Shown here in pieces: positions 52,693 to 61,716 of a stretch of 64,000 nt of DNA (its first letter is position 1; each line of letters begins with the position of its first letter). Under the pieces are notes generated by a model, which was not told the DNA's origin, made no database searches, and saw only the letters and a program-made list of their open reading frames with translations. Origin of the DNA: Henriciella pelagia (GTDB lineage Bacteria > Pseudomonadota > Alphaproteobacteria > Caulobacterales > Hyphomonadaceae); NCBI RefSeq assembly GCF_002088945.1, contig NZ_NCSU01000015.1, positions 267,467 to 331,466 on the forward strand, read 5' to 3'. The position numbers and the translations under genes were made by a program.

Positions 52693-55584
52693 ATGAAAGC
52701 CGAGCGAGCAAATCCGCAGCAATTAGCGGCAATCGAGACGCTGGACGGCCCAGTTCTCATTGTGGCCGGCCCTGGATCGGGTAAGACGTTTTCGTTAATT
52801 GAGAGAACGCTCAATCTGCTACTGAATCGGAAAGTCGCGCCAGAACGTATTCTGGTTTCAACCTTTACCGAGAAGGCAGCGAACGAACTTAAGACGCGCC
52901 TGACCGGCCGGATGCAGCAAGCGGGCTCCAAGCTTAACCCTTTGGATCTAACCGTTGGCACCCTGCATTCGATCTTCCTGGATATTCTAGACGAGTTTCG
53001 GGCGTTCTCCAGCATTCGCCGCAATTACACGATCCTCGACCAGTTCGATCAGCAATATTTCGTATATCAGCGTCTTGCTGAGTTCGACGATATCGATGGA
53101 TTGGATGTGCTTATCCGACCGTCGAACAGACTGCCGACTTGGCGTGTCGCCGAAAATCTTTGCGGTTATTTGAACAAGATCGCGGAAGAGGCCGTCGATG
53201 CACGAGCATTGGAAGGCGCTTCACAGACTGAACTTGTGGCGATGGGAGCAGCGTATAAGCGCTACCAAGGGCTGCTGGAAAAGTTCAACTATGTCGACTT
53301 CTCGACGATTCAGGTCGAAGTTCTGCGGCTACTCGAAATTCCAGAAGTCGCAGACAAGCTTTGCGCGCGTTTCGACTATCTGATGATAGACGAGTATCAG
53401 GACACCAATACGATCCAGGAGCGGATCGTTTTGAAGCTCGCGTCGAGACATTCGAATATCTGTGTGGTTGGTGATGACGATCAGGCCCTTTATCGCTTCC
53501 GAGGCGCATCGATCCGCAACATTCTTGAGTTTCCTGACCGTTTTGCTCCAGGGCAATGCAAACAGATCAATCTCACTAAGAACTACCGTTCCCATCCCAA
53601 GATTGTTGATTTCTACAATGACTGGATGGAACTCACCGACTGGGAAGGCGAAGAGCGCAGCTATCGCTATCCAAAGACGATCGAAGCAGAGAGCGCTGAT
53701 CGAGCCGAACGCCCCGTCGTTTTCAAGGTCCCTGGTGAAGACGGGAAAGACAATTGGGCAGAGGAAACGCTAGCTTTCCTTCAGAAGCTTCGAACCGACA
53801 AGATCATCAAAGACTGGAATCAGGTCGCCTTTCTGTTCCGCTCTGTTCGGAATGCAAAAGTGGTTCAATTCGCGAATGACCTCGAAGCGTCCGGCATTCC
53901 CGTCTATGCCCCTCGCTCAAACATGTTCTTTGAGCGTGAGGAGATACGCCTCCTGATTGGCGCATACATGTTTCTCTTTCCGCAGTACGGAACGATCCGC
54001 ACAACACGGGAGGGAATGAACCTCGAAGTCTGGGCCTACTATGACAGCTGCCTGGCTGACTTTATCGCCCATCTTCGAACCGGCGACGATGAGCAAATTG
54101 CGGCTTGGGCAAAGGCGACTGCTAAACGTCATCTAACGCTGGCAGAGAATACCAATTACTCCTTCGCTAGCCTGTTCTACGACCTGATCCAGTTTCCGAC
54201 CTTCAGCCGCTTTCTTGAAGCCGACGTGGCGCATGGCGGCGTGCGTGATAGTCGGCCGGCGCGCAACCTCGCCAAGTTCTCTCGTCTGCTGAACAAGTAC
54301 GAGTACCTCTACAACGTCATTATTCTTCAGCCCGAACGGCTGGAGCGCGATCTCATCACACTGTTCAATCTGTTCATGAGATTTCTCTGGGATGGAGGCA
54401 TCGAAGAGTATGAAGACGAGTCAGACTACGCACCGTCAGGCTGTGTCTCTTTCATGACCATTCACCAGTCCAAAGGGCTCGAATTTCCAATCGTCATTTG
54501 TGGGTCGCTGGATGCGGTCCCACGTCGTCAGACCTCGATGCTTGACGATCTCCTGGAAGATGAATTTGGCGACGGCGAACCGTTCGAGCCAGCCGATCGG
54601 ATCAAGACATTCGACTTTTGGCGCCTTTTCTACACCGCCTTCTCTCGCGCGCAGAATATGCTTGTTTTGACGTGCCAGGAGAACACGCCGAAAGGCAAAG
54701 GCCAGCGGAACGTGCCTTCAGCTTACTTTCAACCGGTATACTCGCCACTCAAGAGTTGGCGAGACCTGACATTTGATCCAACGGTTTTCGAGTTGGCCGA
54801 GGTGGATCCTAGCAATCTGAAGAACAGCTACTCCTTCACGTCTGACGTGCTGGTGTTCGAAGGCTGCCCGCAGCAATACCGCTTCTTCAAGGATCTCGAA
54901 TTCGCGCCCGTCCGTACAAACGCAATTCTGTTCGGTACGCTGGTTCACCAGACGATTGAGGACATCCATAAAGCGGTCTTGCGAGGCGAAGAGAGCATCG
55001 TGACGACCGACCAGGTCGACCGATGGTTCAAGACGAATTACGCGAATATCTCTCAGAAAGAGCGCGTCTATCTGGCCGATTACGTCCTTCGCGTCGCGCG
55101 CGAGCATGTTGCTCGATATGTCGACCGGGAACGATCTAACTGGTATCGCCTGCGGGAAGCAGAAGTCGAACTTAGCCTACTGAAAGAGGACTATGTTTTG
55201 ACCGGCAATGTCGATCTCATTCAGGCTGAGGATGGCGCATGGGAGATCATCGATTTCAAGACTGAGAAGAAACCGGACCTGATCAGCGATGCGGACAAGC
55301 TCGCCCGTTATCGCCGACAGCTTCAGATTTATGCGCATTTGTTTGAAGAAAAACGAGGCGTGAAGGTCGACAGAATGGCGCTCTATTACACAAGCGAGGA
55401 ATCCGGAAATCCGAGAATCGTGTTTGCTAGAGAAACGTCGGATATCAAAGGCACAATCGATAAAGTCGACGATGTAATTGGCCGGATCGTCAGCAAAGAT
55501 TATGGCATCGAGGAACGACCGGAAAAGCTATGTAAGAATTGCGACTTTCGCGCGTTCTGCGACATGACGTTCTGTCGAGCCTAG
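52693..55584 (+). CDS. UvrD-like SF1 helicase fused to a RecB/AddB-type Fe-S nuclease
   Basis: A 963-residue protein from the ATG at 52693 (an in-frame TTG at 52663 is possible). The helicase half (about 1-660) has NPQQLAAIE, Walker A GPGSGKT (26-32), motif Ia TFTEKAANEL, Walker B MIDEYQDTN, motif III GDDDQALYRFRGA, motif IV LTKNYRSH, motif V TIHQSKGLEF and motif VI FYTAFSRAQ. The C-terminal nuclease part (about 700-963) has FEGCPQQYRFF, FGTLVHQTIED, VDLIQAEDG, EIIDFKTE and QLQIYAHLF. It ends in CKNCDFRAFCDMTFC. The early Cys plus Cys947, Cys950 and Cys956 match the four-cysteine iron-sulfur pattern of AddB and Cas4 nucleases. It is the first gene of the candidate defence cluster. Confidence 0.93.
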   Translation: MKAERANPQQLAAIETLDGPVLIVAGPGSGKTFSLIERTLNLLLNRKVAPERILVSTFTEKAANELKTRLTGRMQQAGSKLNPLDLTVGTLHSIFLDILDEFRAFSSIRRNYTILDQFDQQYFVYQRLAEFDDIDGLDVLIRPSNRLPTWRVAENLCGYLNKIAEEAVDARALEGASQTELVAMGAAYKRYQGLLEKFNYVDFSTIQVEVLRLLEIPEVADKLCARFDYLMIDEYQDTNTIQERIVLKLASRHSNICVVGDDDQALYRFRGASIRNILEFPDRFAPGQCKQINLTKNYRSHPKIVDFYNDWMELTDWEGEERSYRYPKTIEAESADRAERPVVFKVPGEDGKDNWAEETLAFLQKLRTDKIIKDWNQVAFLFRSVRNAKVVQFANDLEASGIPVYAPRSNMFFEREEIRLLIGAYMFLFPQYGTIRTTREGMNLEVWAYYDSCLADFIAHLRTGDDEQIAAWAKATAKRHLTLAENTNYSFASLFYDLIQFPTFSRFLEADVAHGGVRDSRPARNLAKFSRLLNKYEYLYNVIILQPERLERDLITLFNLFMRFLWDGGIEEYEDESDYAPSGCVSFMTIHQSKGLEFPIVICGSLDAVPRRQTSMLDDLLEDEFGDGEPFEPADRIKTFDFWRLFYTAFSRAQNMLVLTCQENTPKGKGQRNVPSAYFQPVYSPLKSWRDLTFDPTVFELAEVDPSNLKNSYSFTSDVLVFEGCPQQYRFFKDLEFAPVRTNAILFGTLVHQTIEDIHKAVLRGEESIVTTDQVDRWFKTNYANISQKERVYLADYVLRVAREHVARYVDRERSNWYRLREAEVELSLLKEDYVLTGNVDLIQAEDGAWEIIDFKTEKKPDLISDADKLARYRRQLQIYAHLFEEKRGVKVDRMALYYTSEESGNPRIVFARETSDIKGTIDKVDDVIGRIVSKDYGIEERPEKLCKNCDFRAFCDMTFCRA

Positions 55585-55622
55585 CCCTGCAGATGCCAAA
55601 CTCACCGAAAGAGTAGAACACT

Positions 55623-57554
55623 ATGACTAAAAACGAGCAGGACGCTTTCGAAACGTTTGAGTTCGATCTGCCTCCTATTCGGGGATTTCCGGAGTTGCGC
55701 TGGGCGGGCAAACGTCCATTTCGTTCAACTCAGTACTTTCCTGCGCAGAAGAAAGAAGCCTATGGCGATCCGACGGATGGCTGGTGGAACCGGATTTACT
55801 GGGGCGACAACCTGCAGGTCATGTCCCATTTGCTTCGGGAGTTTCGAGGACAAGTGGACCTGATCTATATCGACCCACCATTCGCGTCCGACGCCGACTA
55901 TAAGAAAAAAATCAAGATTCGTACCGAAAACATCGAAAGCGATTCCGCCGCATTCGAAGAAAAGCAGTACGCAGACATATGGACTCAAGACCAGTATAAT
56001 CAATTTGTCTACGATAGGCTGGTGCTCTGTAGGGAGCTGTTGTCTGAGAGCGGCTCAATTTTCCTGCACTGCGACTACAGAAAGGCACATCACATTCGGT
56101 GTATTCTCGACGAGGTGTTCGGTCCTGATCGCATGCTGAATGAGATAATTTGGAAACGAACGTCCGCTCGTAGTGATTCAAAGACATTCAACCACATCCA
56201 CGACGTCCTCTTTTTCTATGGAAAGTCGCACGACTATTCGTTCAATCAAATTTTTGTTCCGCATGATCCTGCATACATTAAGAAGTACTATAGCTACGAA
56301 GATGAGGACGGACGTCGCTTTGCTACCATAGATGCGACCCAGGCCGGCTTGCGAAACGGGTCATCAGGAAAAGATTGGCGTGGCTTCTCTCCCTCAAGCA
56401 AGGGCAATCATTGGAAATTTTCGATCGAAGAGCTTGATCGGCTCGATGCTGAAGGAAGAATCTACTGGCCCAAAAAGGAGGGCGGTTGGCCGCGATTGAA
56501 GAGCTATGAAGACGAGCTGAAAGGGGCTGCCATTCAGTCCATTTGGACTGATATTAAGGCGGTAAATAGCCAAGCAGCAGAGCGGGTCGATTATCCGACT
56601 CAGAAACCCACAGCGCTACTGGACCGCATTATTAGATCTTCCTCACCCAAGGGAGGTCTGGTTTTCGACTGCTTCATGGGTTCGGGCACCACTCAGGAAG
56701 TCGCGATGCGCTTGGGACGTCGATTCATAGGCGCCGACATCAATTTGGGTGCTATTGAAACGTCAACGAAGCGCTTGATTGCTGCCCGGGCAAACATCGA
56801 GCATGGCAACGATGATTTGTTCACCGACAATGAGCAAGCTCCATCGAAACTTTATACTGGATTCGAAGTTTACAACGTCAACAATTACGATCTCTTTCGA
56901 AATCCAGTTGAAGCTAAAGAACTGATAAAAGAGGCCATGGAGCTGCAGCCTCTGGCTCCTGGTAGCGTATTCGATGGCCAGCACGAAGAACACCTTGTGA
57001 GAATCATGCCTGTGAACCGCATTTCGACAAGGGCGGATCTTAACGAAGTTATTAACGGGCTCGACTTCAAAGCGTTTGAAGCGCGTGCCGCCAAAGCGCC
57101 AAACAAGCCCGTAGAGCGCATTCACCTTGTCTGTATGGGGCACGAGCCGGACTTGGGACCTGAGCTCGAAAAAGCTGCAAAGCCTTTCGATATTGAGGTC
57201 AAAGTTACTGACCTCATTCGCGACAAAGCGCATTTGCACTTCAAACGCGCGTCTGACGCTCGTCTCAAGATCGAAGACGACCACCTGGTCATTGCGGGCT
57301 TCTATCCGCTTAATCTCCTTCAAAAACTGTCCATGGACGCCGAGGCTGTCGATGACTGGCGACAACTCGTCGAAAGCGTGAAGGTGGATTGGAATTATGA
57401 CGGAGCTGTTCTAACACCGGCCATCATCGACGCGCCGGAGAAAGATGAACTGGTCACTGGCCGTTATCCAGTTCCTGCGGACGCTTCCACAATACGCGTG
57501 AAGATTACCGATCTCCTGTCGGAATCCTGGGAAGGCGACATCGAGAATGCCTAA
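55623..57554 (+). CDS. Type III-like site-specific adenine DNA methyltransferase (Mod)
   Basis: A 643-residue beta-class N6-adenine methyltransferase. The order of motifs is catalytic IV first, DPPF at 84-87 in LIYIDPPFASD, then the SAM-binding motif I, DCFMGSGTT at 349-357, after DYPTQKPTALLDRII. Residues 390-643 form an extra C-terminal domain that may be for target recognition or for contact with the Res subunit. It has a gap of 38 bases after the helicase-nuclease, and its end overlaps the Res-like gene by eight bases. It is likely the modification subunit of a restriction-modification system. The coding sequence is AT-richer than the core genes. Confidence 0.93.
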   Translation: MTKNEQDAFETFEFDLPPIRGFPELRWAGKRPFRSTQYFPAQKKEAYGDPTDGWWNRIYWGDNLQVMSHLLREFRGQVDLIYIDPPFASDADYKKKIKIRTENIESDSAAFEEKQYADIWTQDQYNQFVYDRLVLCRELLSESGSIFLHCDYRKAHHIRCILDEVFGPDRMLNEIIWKRTSARSDSKTFNHIHDVLFFYGKSHDYSFNQIFVPHDPAYIKKYYSYEDEDGRRFATIDATQAGLRNGSSGKDWRGFSPSSKGNHWKFSIEELDRLDAEGRIYWPKKEGGWPRLKSYEDELKGAAIQSIWTDIKAVNSQAAERVDYPTQKPTALLDRIIRSSSPKGGLVFDCFMGSGTTQEVAMRLGRRFIGADINLGAIETSTKRLIAARANIEHGNDDLFTDNEQAPSKLYTGFEVYNVNNYDLFRNPVEAKELIKEAMELQPLAPGSVFDGQHEEHLVRIMPVNRISTRADLNEVINGLDFKAFEARAAKAPNKPVERIHLVCMGHEPDLGPELEKAAKPFDIEVKVTDLIRDKAHLHFKRASDARLKIEDDHLVIAGFYPLNLLQKLSMDAEAVDDWRQLVESVKVDWNYDGAVLTPAIIDAPEKDELVTGRYPVPADASTIRVKITDLLSESWEGDIENA

Positions 57555-60216
57555 AGCGAAATCGATCCGACAGGACTTCGCCTTCTTCCAGGCGCTCCAA
57601 AACTTCTACGCCGACAACAAAGGCACGATCCGACGCCGTTATAAGCTGCTCACAAGGCAGATCCTAGACTTTAACGATCCGGAATTGCGTGCTGATGCTT
57701 TTCTACGCCAGCCGCAGTTTGAGGCGCTTGAGGCCTACGTTTTCCTTAAGGAATTTGGTAACAACAGCCACGTCCATGAACTCTTCCGGGATTGGGCAAA
57801 AAATGAAGGCCTATTTCATGGCTTTCAGACGACAGGAAGCGATAAGAAGGGCCAAGGTAGCTTTCTTGGATTTCTCGAACTCGAAGGCGATGAGCAATAC
57901 GAAGAGATCTTTGCCCGCATAAGCGAGCGGGCCAGGTCTTATCCCAACTTCATCTTCGCGCTGACCATGGGGCTCGGCAAAACGATCCTGATGGCGACGT
58001 GTATCTTTTACGAGTTTCTGCTCGCCAACAAGTTCGGCAAAGATGACCGGTTCTGCAAGAACGCGCTTGTGTTCGCGCCGGACAAGACCGTTCTCCAGTC
58101 TCTCAAGGAAATTCAAACCTTTGATCTCGGACTGGTTGTCCCGCCGGAATACGCAAACTTTCTGCGCTCAAACCTCAAATTCCACTTCCTGGACGACACG
58201 GCCTCAACCATCGGCGCTCAGGATGGCTCGAGCTTCAACGTCATCATCTCAAACACGCAGAAGATCATTCTGAAACGTCGAAAAGCCGAACAATCCTCTA
58301 CAGACAAGCTTTTTGCCGAGCGCCGGGATTCGCTTTCTGAGGTGTACGGAGAGCTCTACGAGATGCTCGGTGAAGATGCGCCAGAAACCGACGCTGATCT
58401 GGCCGTGAATGCCCGGTTCCAGCGTATCGCTCGCTTGCCGCAACTCGGGATTTATGTCGACGAAGCGCACCACTCGATGGGGGCGTCGCTCGAAAAGGAT
58501 CTGGGCCAGGCAAATCAGACGTCCGCTTTGCGCACCACAATCGACGAGCTGGCTAAAGCTCTGGAGGTCAGGAAAACCTCAGTTGTTGGCTGTTACAACT
58601 TCACCGGCACACCCTATGTCAAAGATCGGATCATGCCTGAAGTGGTCTACGCTTACGGGCTCAAGGCGGCAATCGATAACAAGTATCTGAAACAGCCGGA
58701 ATTTGTCGACTATTCGGGCAATGTCAAAAGCAAAGACTTCCTTCGAGAGCTCGTCACGGATTTTTGGACCAATGAAGGTGAAAAACGAAGAGAAGGCATG
58801 TTGCCCAAGCTCGCAATTTTCGCCTCCACTATCGAAGAGCTCACCGGCGAGCTTCGGCCAGCGCTAGAGCAGGTCATGGGAACACTTGGAATCCCGACCT
58901 CGCGAATCCTAGTGAATGTTGGAGATCCTAAGCACACCACTGCAGAAGAAATTCGCGAGTTCAATCGTCTCGACACGCCGGAATCGGAAAAGCAATTCAT
59001 CCTTCTCGTCGGCAAGGGCCGCGAAGGGTGGAATTGTCGGTCGCTATTTGGTGTGGCGCTCTATCGGAAGCCGAAATCGAAGATATTCGTGCTTCAGTCG
59101 ACAATGCGATGCCTTCGCTCGATAGGCGATATCCAGGAGACTGGGCGAATCTACCTTTCGGAAGAAAATATGGAGATCCTCGAGAACGAACTTCAACAGA
59201 ACTTCCGAGTGACGTCTGACGAGATCGGACCAAAGGCGGGTGAAGAGTCCGAAGTGTACGAAGTTAGGGCTGTACCTCCGCCAATCGTCCTAACGATGAA
59301 GCGCCGGCGCGAACTGTTCAAAACGAAGCGCAAAGATCCACCTGACACTATTACGTTCGACCTTTCAGAAGAGGTGATGGAGCGATATCGGGCGGGGATC
59401 CGGCGACGTTCAAACATCACGTCTCAGGCAGCCACGACTGAAGACATTACGGAGCGCCTAGAGAACCGAACTTTCACGCAATTTACGCTTGTCGGCGAGA
59501 TTGCCCGCTATTTCGCTGGAGATAAGATTTCGCCGTTTGAGGTCGAGGACTTACTCGAACGAGCCTCTCCTGCGACTGACGGGCTCGTGGAAGCCGTTAA
59601 TACGGCTAACGACGTTCTCTACGACGTGATCATTCCAACGCTGTTTCGAGCGCTTTTTGATATCGAGTCATTCGGGAACGAGTCCGAGGAAGAAGTCGAG
59701 CTGGTCAAAGGCTATAACTCTTCGACCAATCGGGCACCGACATTTCAATTCAAGGCAAAATCTCACCTGGTCGCTGGTCGCGATTACCCGGAATATTCCA
59801 AAGTCAAAGACCGCACATTTCACCTCGACCACTATTGCTTCGACAGCAAGCCGGAGGTCGATTTTTTCAAGCGTGTTCTGAAACTCGAGGCAGACGATCG
59901 GATTTATTTCACGGGCATGCTGACCCATGGACAATCAGGCTTCCGGGTGAACTACATCCATCCGGACTCTCATACGGTTTGCAACTATTACCCCGACTTC
60001 CTAGTGATGCGCCGAAACGGCGAGATCTATCTCATAGAGGTGAAAGCGAAGTGGCAGGAAGATGATGCCGTTGTCGTCGCGAAGAAGGAATCAGCCGAAC
60101 AGCTAGCGAGCGACAATCGCTTTCATTATGCGATGCTGACCGAAAGCGATTTTTCGGGGTTCTTGCGAGCTGATGACGGATGGAAGGATTACGCTAGGTC
60201 GGAAAATCTCACTTGA
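57547..60216 (+). CDS. Res-like SF2 helicase with C-terminal PD-(D/E)xK nuclease
   Basis: An 889-residue protein. The SF2 helicase core has Walker A TMGLGKT (140-146) and Walker B VDEAHH (304-309), and later motifs around VGKGREGWNCRSLFGVALYRKPKSKIFVLQ and MRCLRSIGDIQETGRIYL. The C-terminal domain (about 740-889) has YYPDFLVM and YLIEVKAKW, placing Asp817, Glu831 and Lys833 as a PD-(D/E)xK active site. This is the arrangement of type III restriction subunits (Res). It overlaps the methyltransferase gene by eight bases, so the two proteins are made together. Confidence 0.93.
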   Translation: MPKAKSIRQDFAFFQALQNFYADNKGTIRRRYKLLTRQILDFNDPELRADAFLRQPQFEALEAYVFLKEFGNNSHVHELFRDWAKNEGLFHGFQTTGSDKKGQGSFLGFLELEGDEQYEEIFARISERARSYPNFIFALTMGLGKTILMATCIFYEFLLANKFGKDDRFCKNALVFAPDKTVLQSLKEIQTFDLGLVVPPEYANFLRSNLKFHFLDDTASTIGAQDGSSFNVIISNTQKIILKRRKAEQSSTDKLFAERRDSLSEVYGELYEMLGEDAPETDADLAVNARFQRIARLPQLGIYVDEAHHSMGASLEKDLGQANQTSALRTTIDELAKALEVRKTSVVGCYNFTGTPYVKDRIMPEVVYAYGLKAAIDNKYLKQPEFVDYSGNVKSKDFLRELVTDFWTNEGEKRREGMLPKLAIFASTIEELTGELRPALEQVMGTLGIPTSRILVNVGDPKHTTAEEIREFNRLDTPESEKQFILLVGKGREGWNCRSLFGVALYRKPKSKIFVLQSTMRCLRSIGDIQETGRIYLSEENMEILENELQQNFRVTSDEIGPKAGEESEVYEVRAVPPPIVLTMKRRRELFKTKRKDPPDTITFDLSEEVMERYRAGIRRRSNITSQAATTEDITERLENRTFTQFTLVGEIARYFAGDKISPFEVEDLLERASPATDGLVEAVNTANDVLYDVIIPTLFRALFDIESFGNESEEEVELVKGYNSSTNRAPTFQFKAKSHLVAGRDYPEYSKVKDRTFHLDHYCFDSKPEVDFFKRVLKLEADDRIYFTGMLTHGQSGFRVNYIHPDSHTVCNYYPDFLVMRRNGEIYLIEVKAKWQEDDAVVVAKKESAEQLASDNRFHYAMLTESDFSGFLRADDGWKDYARSENLT

Positions 60217-60321
60217 GCGAGACTTGTCGATAAGCCGACCGTCGATCGAGACTGCAATTTATACACAATAAGACGCCCGTAGTGATCTCGTGAACGAGAC
60301 AAGGGAAAGGGGTCTGCCGGA

Positions 60322-60894
60322 ATGAAGCAATTGGTTCAATCAGCCTTCGACACGCTTGGCGCAATTACCTTCACGGCACTCCTCAGCGTATTTAGCGCCA
60401 TCGTTGGCGGCGTATTTGTGCATTTTTTATTTCCTCGTTTGCTCATGAACAAACGCCATGAATTCGATATCAAGATGGAAAACCATCGTGCGAAGCTGAA
60501 GCGTCTTGAACTATTACTGGATCGAGAAATAGAAGCAGCTGACGCGTATTTGAAATTGGCTGAAGAACTTGAACCGAACTATCTGTGGCCCGGAATGGAT
60601 TGGCATGAGGCCTGCGTTCGATTCTCGTCAGATCTGGGGATCGCGGAGCAGAAGCTGAAAGCATACCTCGCGCGCTATTCGTTTGTGATTCCGGACGAAA
60701 TGCGCAAGCAACTCCTTCGAGCCGAAAACACAGCAGCTGAGAGCAAGTTTGAGCCTCCGTCAGACGATTTCGAACCTAGCGAAGACGTAGTGGCTGGAGC
60801 TGACAAGGTTTTGCGGACAGTAATTGATACTAGAGAAGAGTTGGTAGCTTCCATTCGAGATGGGCGATCGATTTTCAAGTTCGACAATGCATGA
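60322..60894 (+). CDS. Membrane-anchored hypothetical protein
   Basis: A 190-residue protein. One strong membrane helix lies near the N terminus (about 12-38, AITFTALLSVFSAIVGGVFVHFL), followed by a basic and long helical cytoplasmic part (about 45-185, HEFDIKMENHRAKLKRLELLLDREIEAADAYLKL). I recognise no domain. The next gene (60914) has a HEPN-like motif, 19 bases downstream, with GAGGAG before its start. The pairing of a membrane anchor with a small nuclease-like protein suggests a two-component effector, which is inference. Confidence 0.75.
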   Translation: MKQLVQSAFDTLGAITFTALLSVFSAIVGGVFVHFLFPRLLMNKRHEFDIKMENHRAKLKRLELLLDREIEAADAYLKLAEELEPNYLWPGMDWHEACVRFSSDLGIAEQKLKAYLARYSFVIPDEMRKQLLRAENTAAESKFEPPSDDFEPSEDVVAGADKVLRTVIDTREELVASIRDGRSIFKFDNA

Positions 60895-60913
60895 AGCCTA
60901 AGAGGAGCGAAAC

Positions 60914-61426
60914 GTGCCTTCGCTACTTCCGATCCGTGACGTCGCACTGGACGACATAATATCGGCGAATATCCTTGGCGATGACTCTGACGTCGTAGCG
61001 GCTGTGCTGAAGATACATCTGGCTTTAGAGGCCATCCTCATCGAAACAATAGCTATGGTGCAGGCCGAAGATGAAAAGCTACCTTACGGCTTTTGGAGAA
61101 AGGTCGAGTTCCTGGCTGATCGACAGGTAATATCTGACACCGACGCGAAGGCTTACGGCCTTTTCAACAAAACCCGTAACGAGATTGCTCACGTTTTTGG
61201 TCAGACGGTCACCTTGAACGGCCTGCTAGAGCTTGCTCGCAAACTGGAGGGCTTGCGTGTCGACTTTTCTGATTCGGTCGGTGGATACTCTGAGGAAATG
61301 GCTGAAGAGTTCTACGGAGGTACGGCTGGCGTGCTAACTGAAATCGGTTGGTCCCTTCTGTTTCATGCGGGATACAAGCTAGCGGAGGTGGGTGGCAGGG
61401 ACATATTCGCCACTCAAGAAAAATAA
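60914..61426 (+). CDS. Small protein with a HEPN/MltR-like Rx4H motif
   Basis: A 170-residue protein starting at GTG (60914), preceded by GAGGAG. The segment AYGLFNKTRNEIAHVFG contains Arg88-Asn-Glu-Ile-Ala-His93, matching the Rx4-6H motif of HEPN ribonucleases and the similar RNEIAH of MltR and related proteins. The rest is mostly helical (ILGDDSDVVAAVLKIHLALEAILIETIAMV and LLELARKLEGLRVDF). HEPN proteins often cut RNA in phage defence or toxin-antitoxin pairs. No nucleotidyltransferase antitoxin is adjacent. It is the last gene before the right end of the island. Confidence 0.75.
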   Translation: MPSLLPIRDVALDDIISANILGDDSDVVAAVLKIHLALEAILIETIAMVQAEDEKLPYGFWRKVEFLADRQVISDTDAKAYGLFNKTRNEIAHVFGQTVTLNGLLELARKLEGLRVDFSDSVGGYSEEMAEEFYGGTAGVLTEIGWSLLFHAGYKLAEVGGRDIFATQEK

Positions 61427-61428
61427 GT

Positions 61429-61447
61429 GTTGGTACGGCTGTTGGTA
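61429..61447 (+). repeat. GTTGGTA repeats near attR
   Basis: Two direct copies of GTTGGTA, at 61429-61435 and 61441-61447, each followed by CGG. They match the repeats next to the integrase gene at the other end. They start two bases after the stop of the HEPN-like gene. Confidence 0.6.
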
Positions 61448-61508
61448 CGGATTTAGACCGCAAAAAACAATCCATTTGAATTCAAGGTGAGGCATAGCTT
61501 GTTTGGTG

Positions 61509-61523
61509 CCTCTCCTGGCACCA
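61509..61523 (+). repeat. Right attachment site (attR), one base shorter than attL
   Basis: CCTCTCCTGGCACCA matches the tRNA-Leu 3' end with one G missing. It lies about 80 bases after the last island gene. The missing base may lower the efficiency of excision. Confidence 0.75.
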
Positions 61524-61716
61524 ACGGATCCGTTTTCCAGCATAGAATCAATGTCTTGGATGCCCCGCCGCCGGAGTGCGCTGTTGGAATTCGTCACGCA
61601 GATTCGAACGCTCAATTGCATAATTGCTAACTATGAGAAGCTCCCTACCCTGGCTTGAGCGAGCCAGCGCTGGACAACTTCATAGCGCTCGCCCAAACAT
61701 CGGAGCGAGGCCAAAA

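Larger units (their letters stand above)
47794..61523. mobile_element. Integrated genomic island at tRNA-Leu(CAG), about 13.7 kb
   Basis: It is bounded by the tRNA-derived direct repeats and contains a P4-type integrase at the left edge, a second tyrosine recombinase, an AlpA-like protein, and a block of putative defence genes. The coding sequence is visibly less GC-rich than the surrounding core genes, most clearly in the methyltransferase gene. No conjugation, replication or phage structural genes are present, so it is probably a satellite-type or passenger island that needs outside help to move. Confidence 0.82.
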
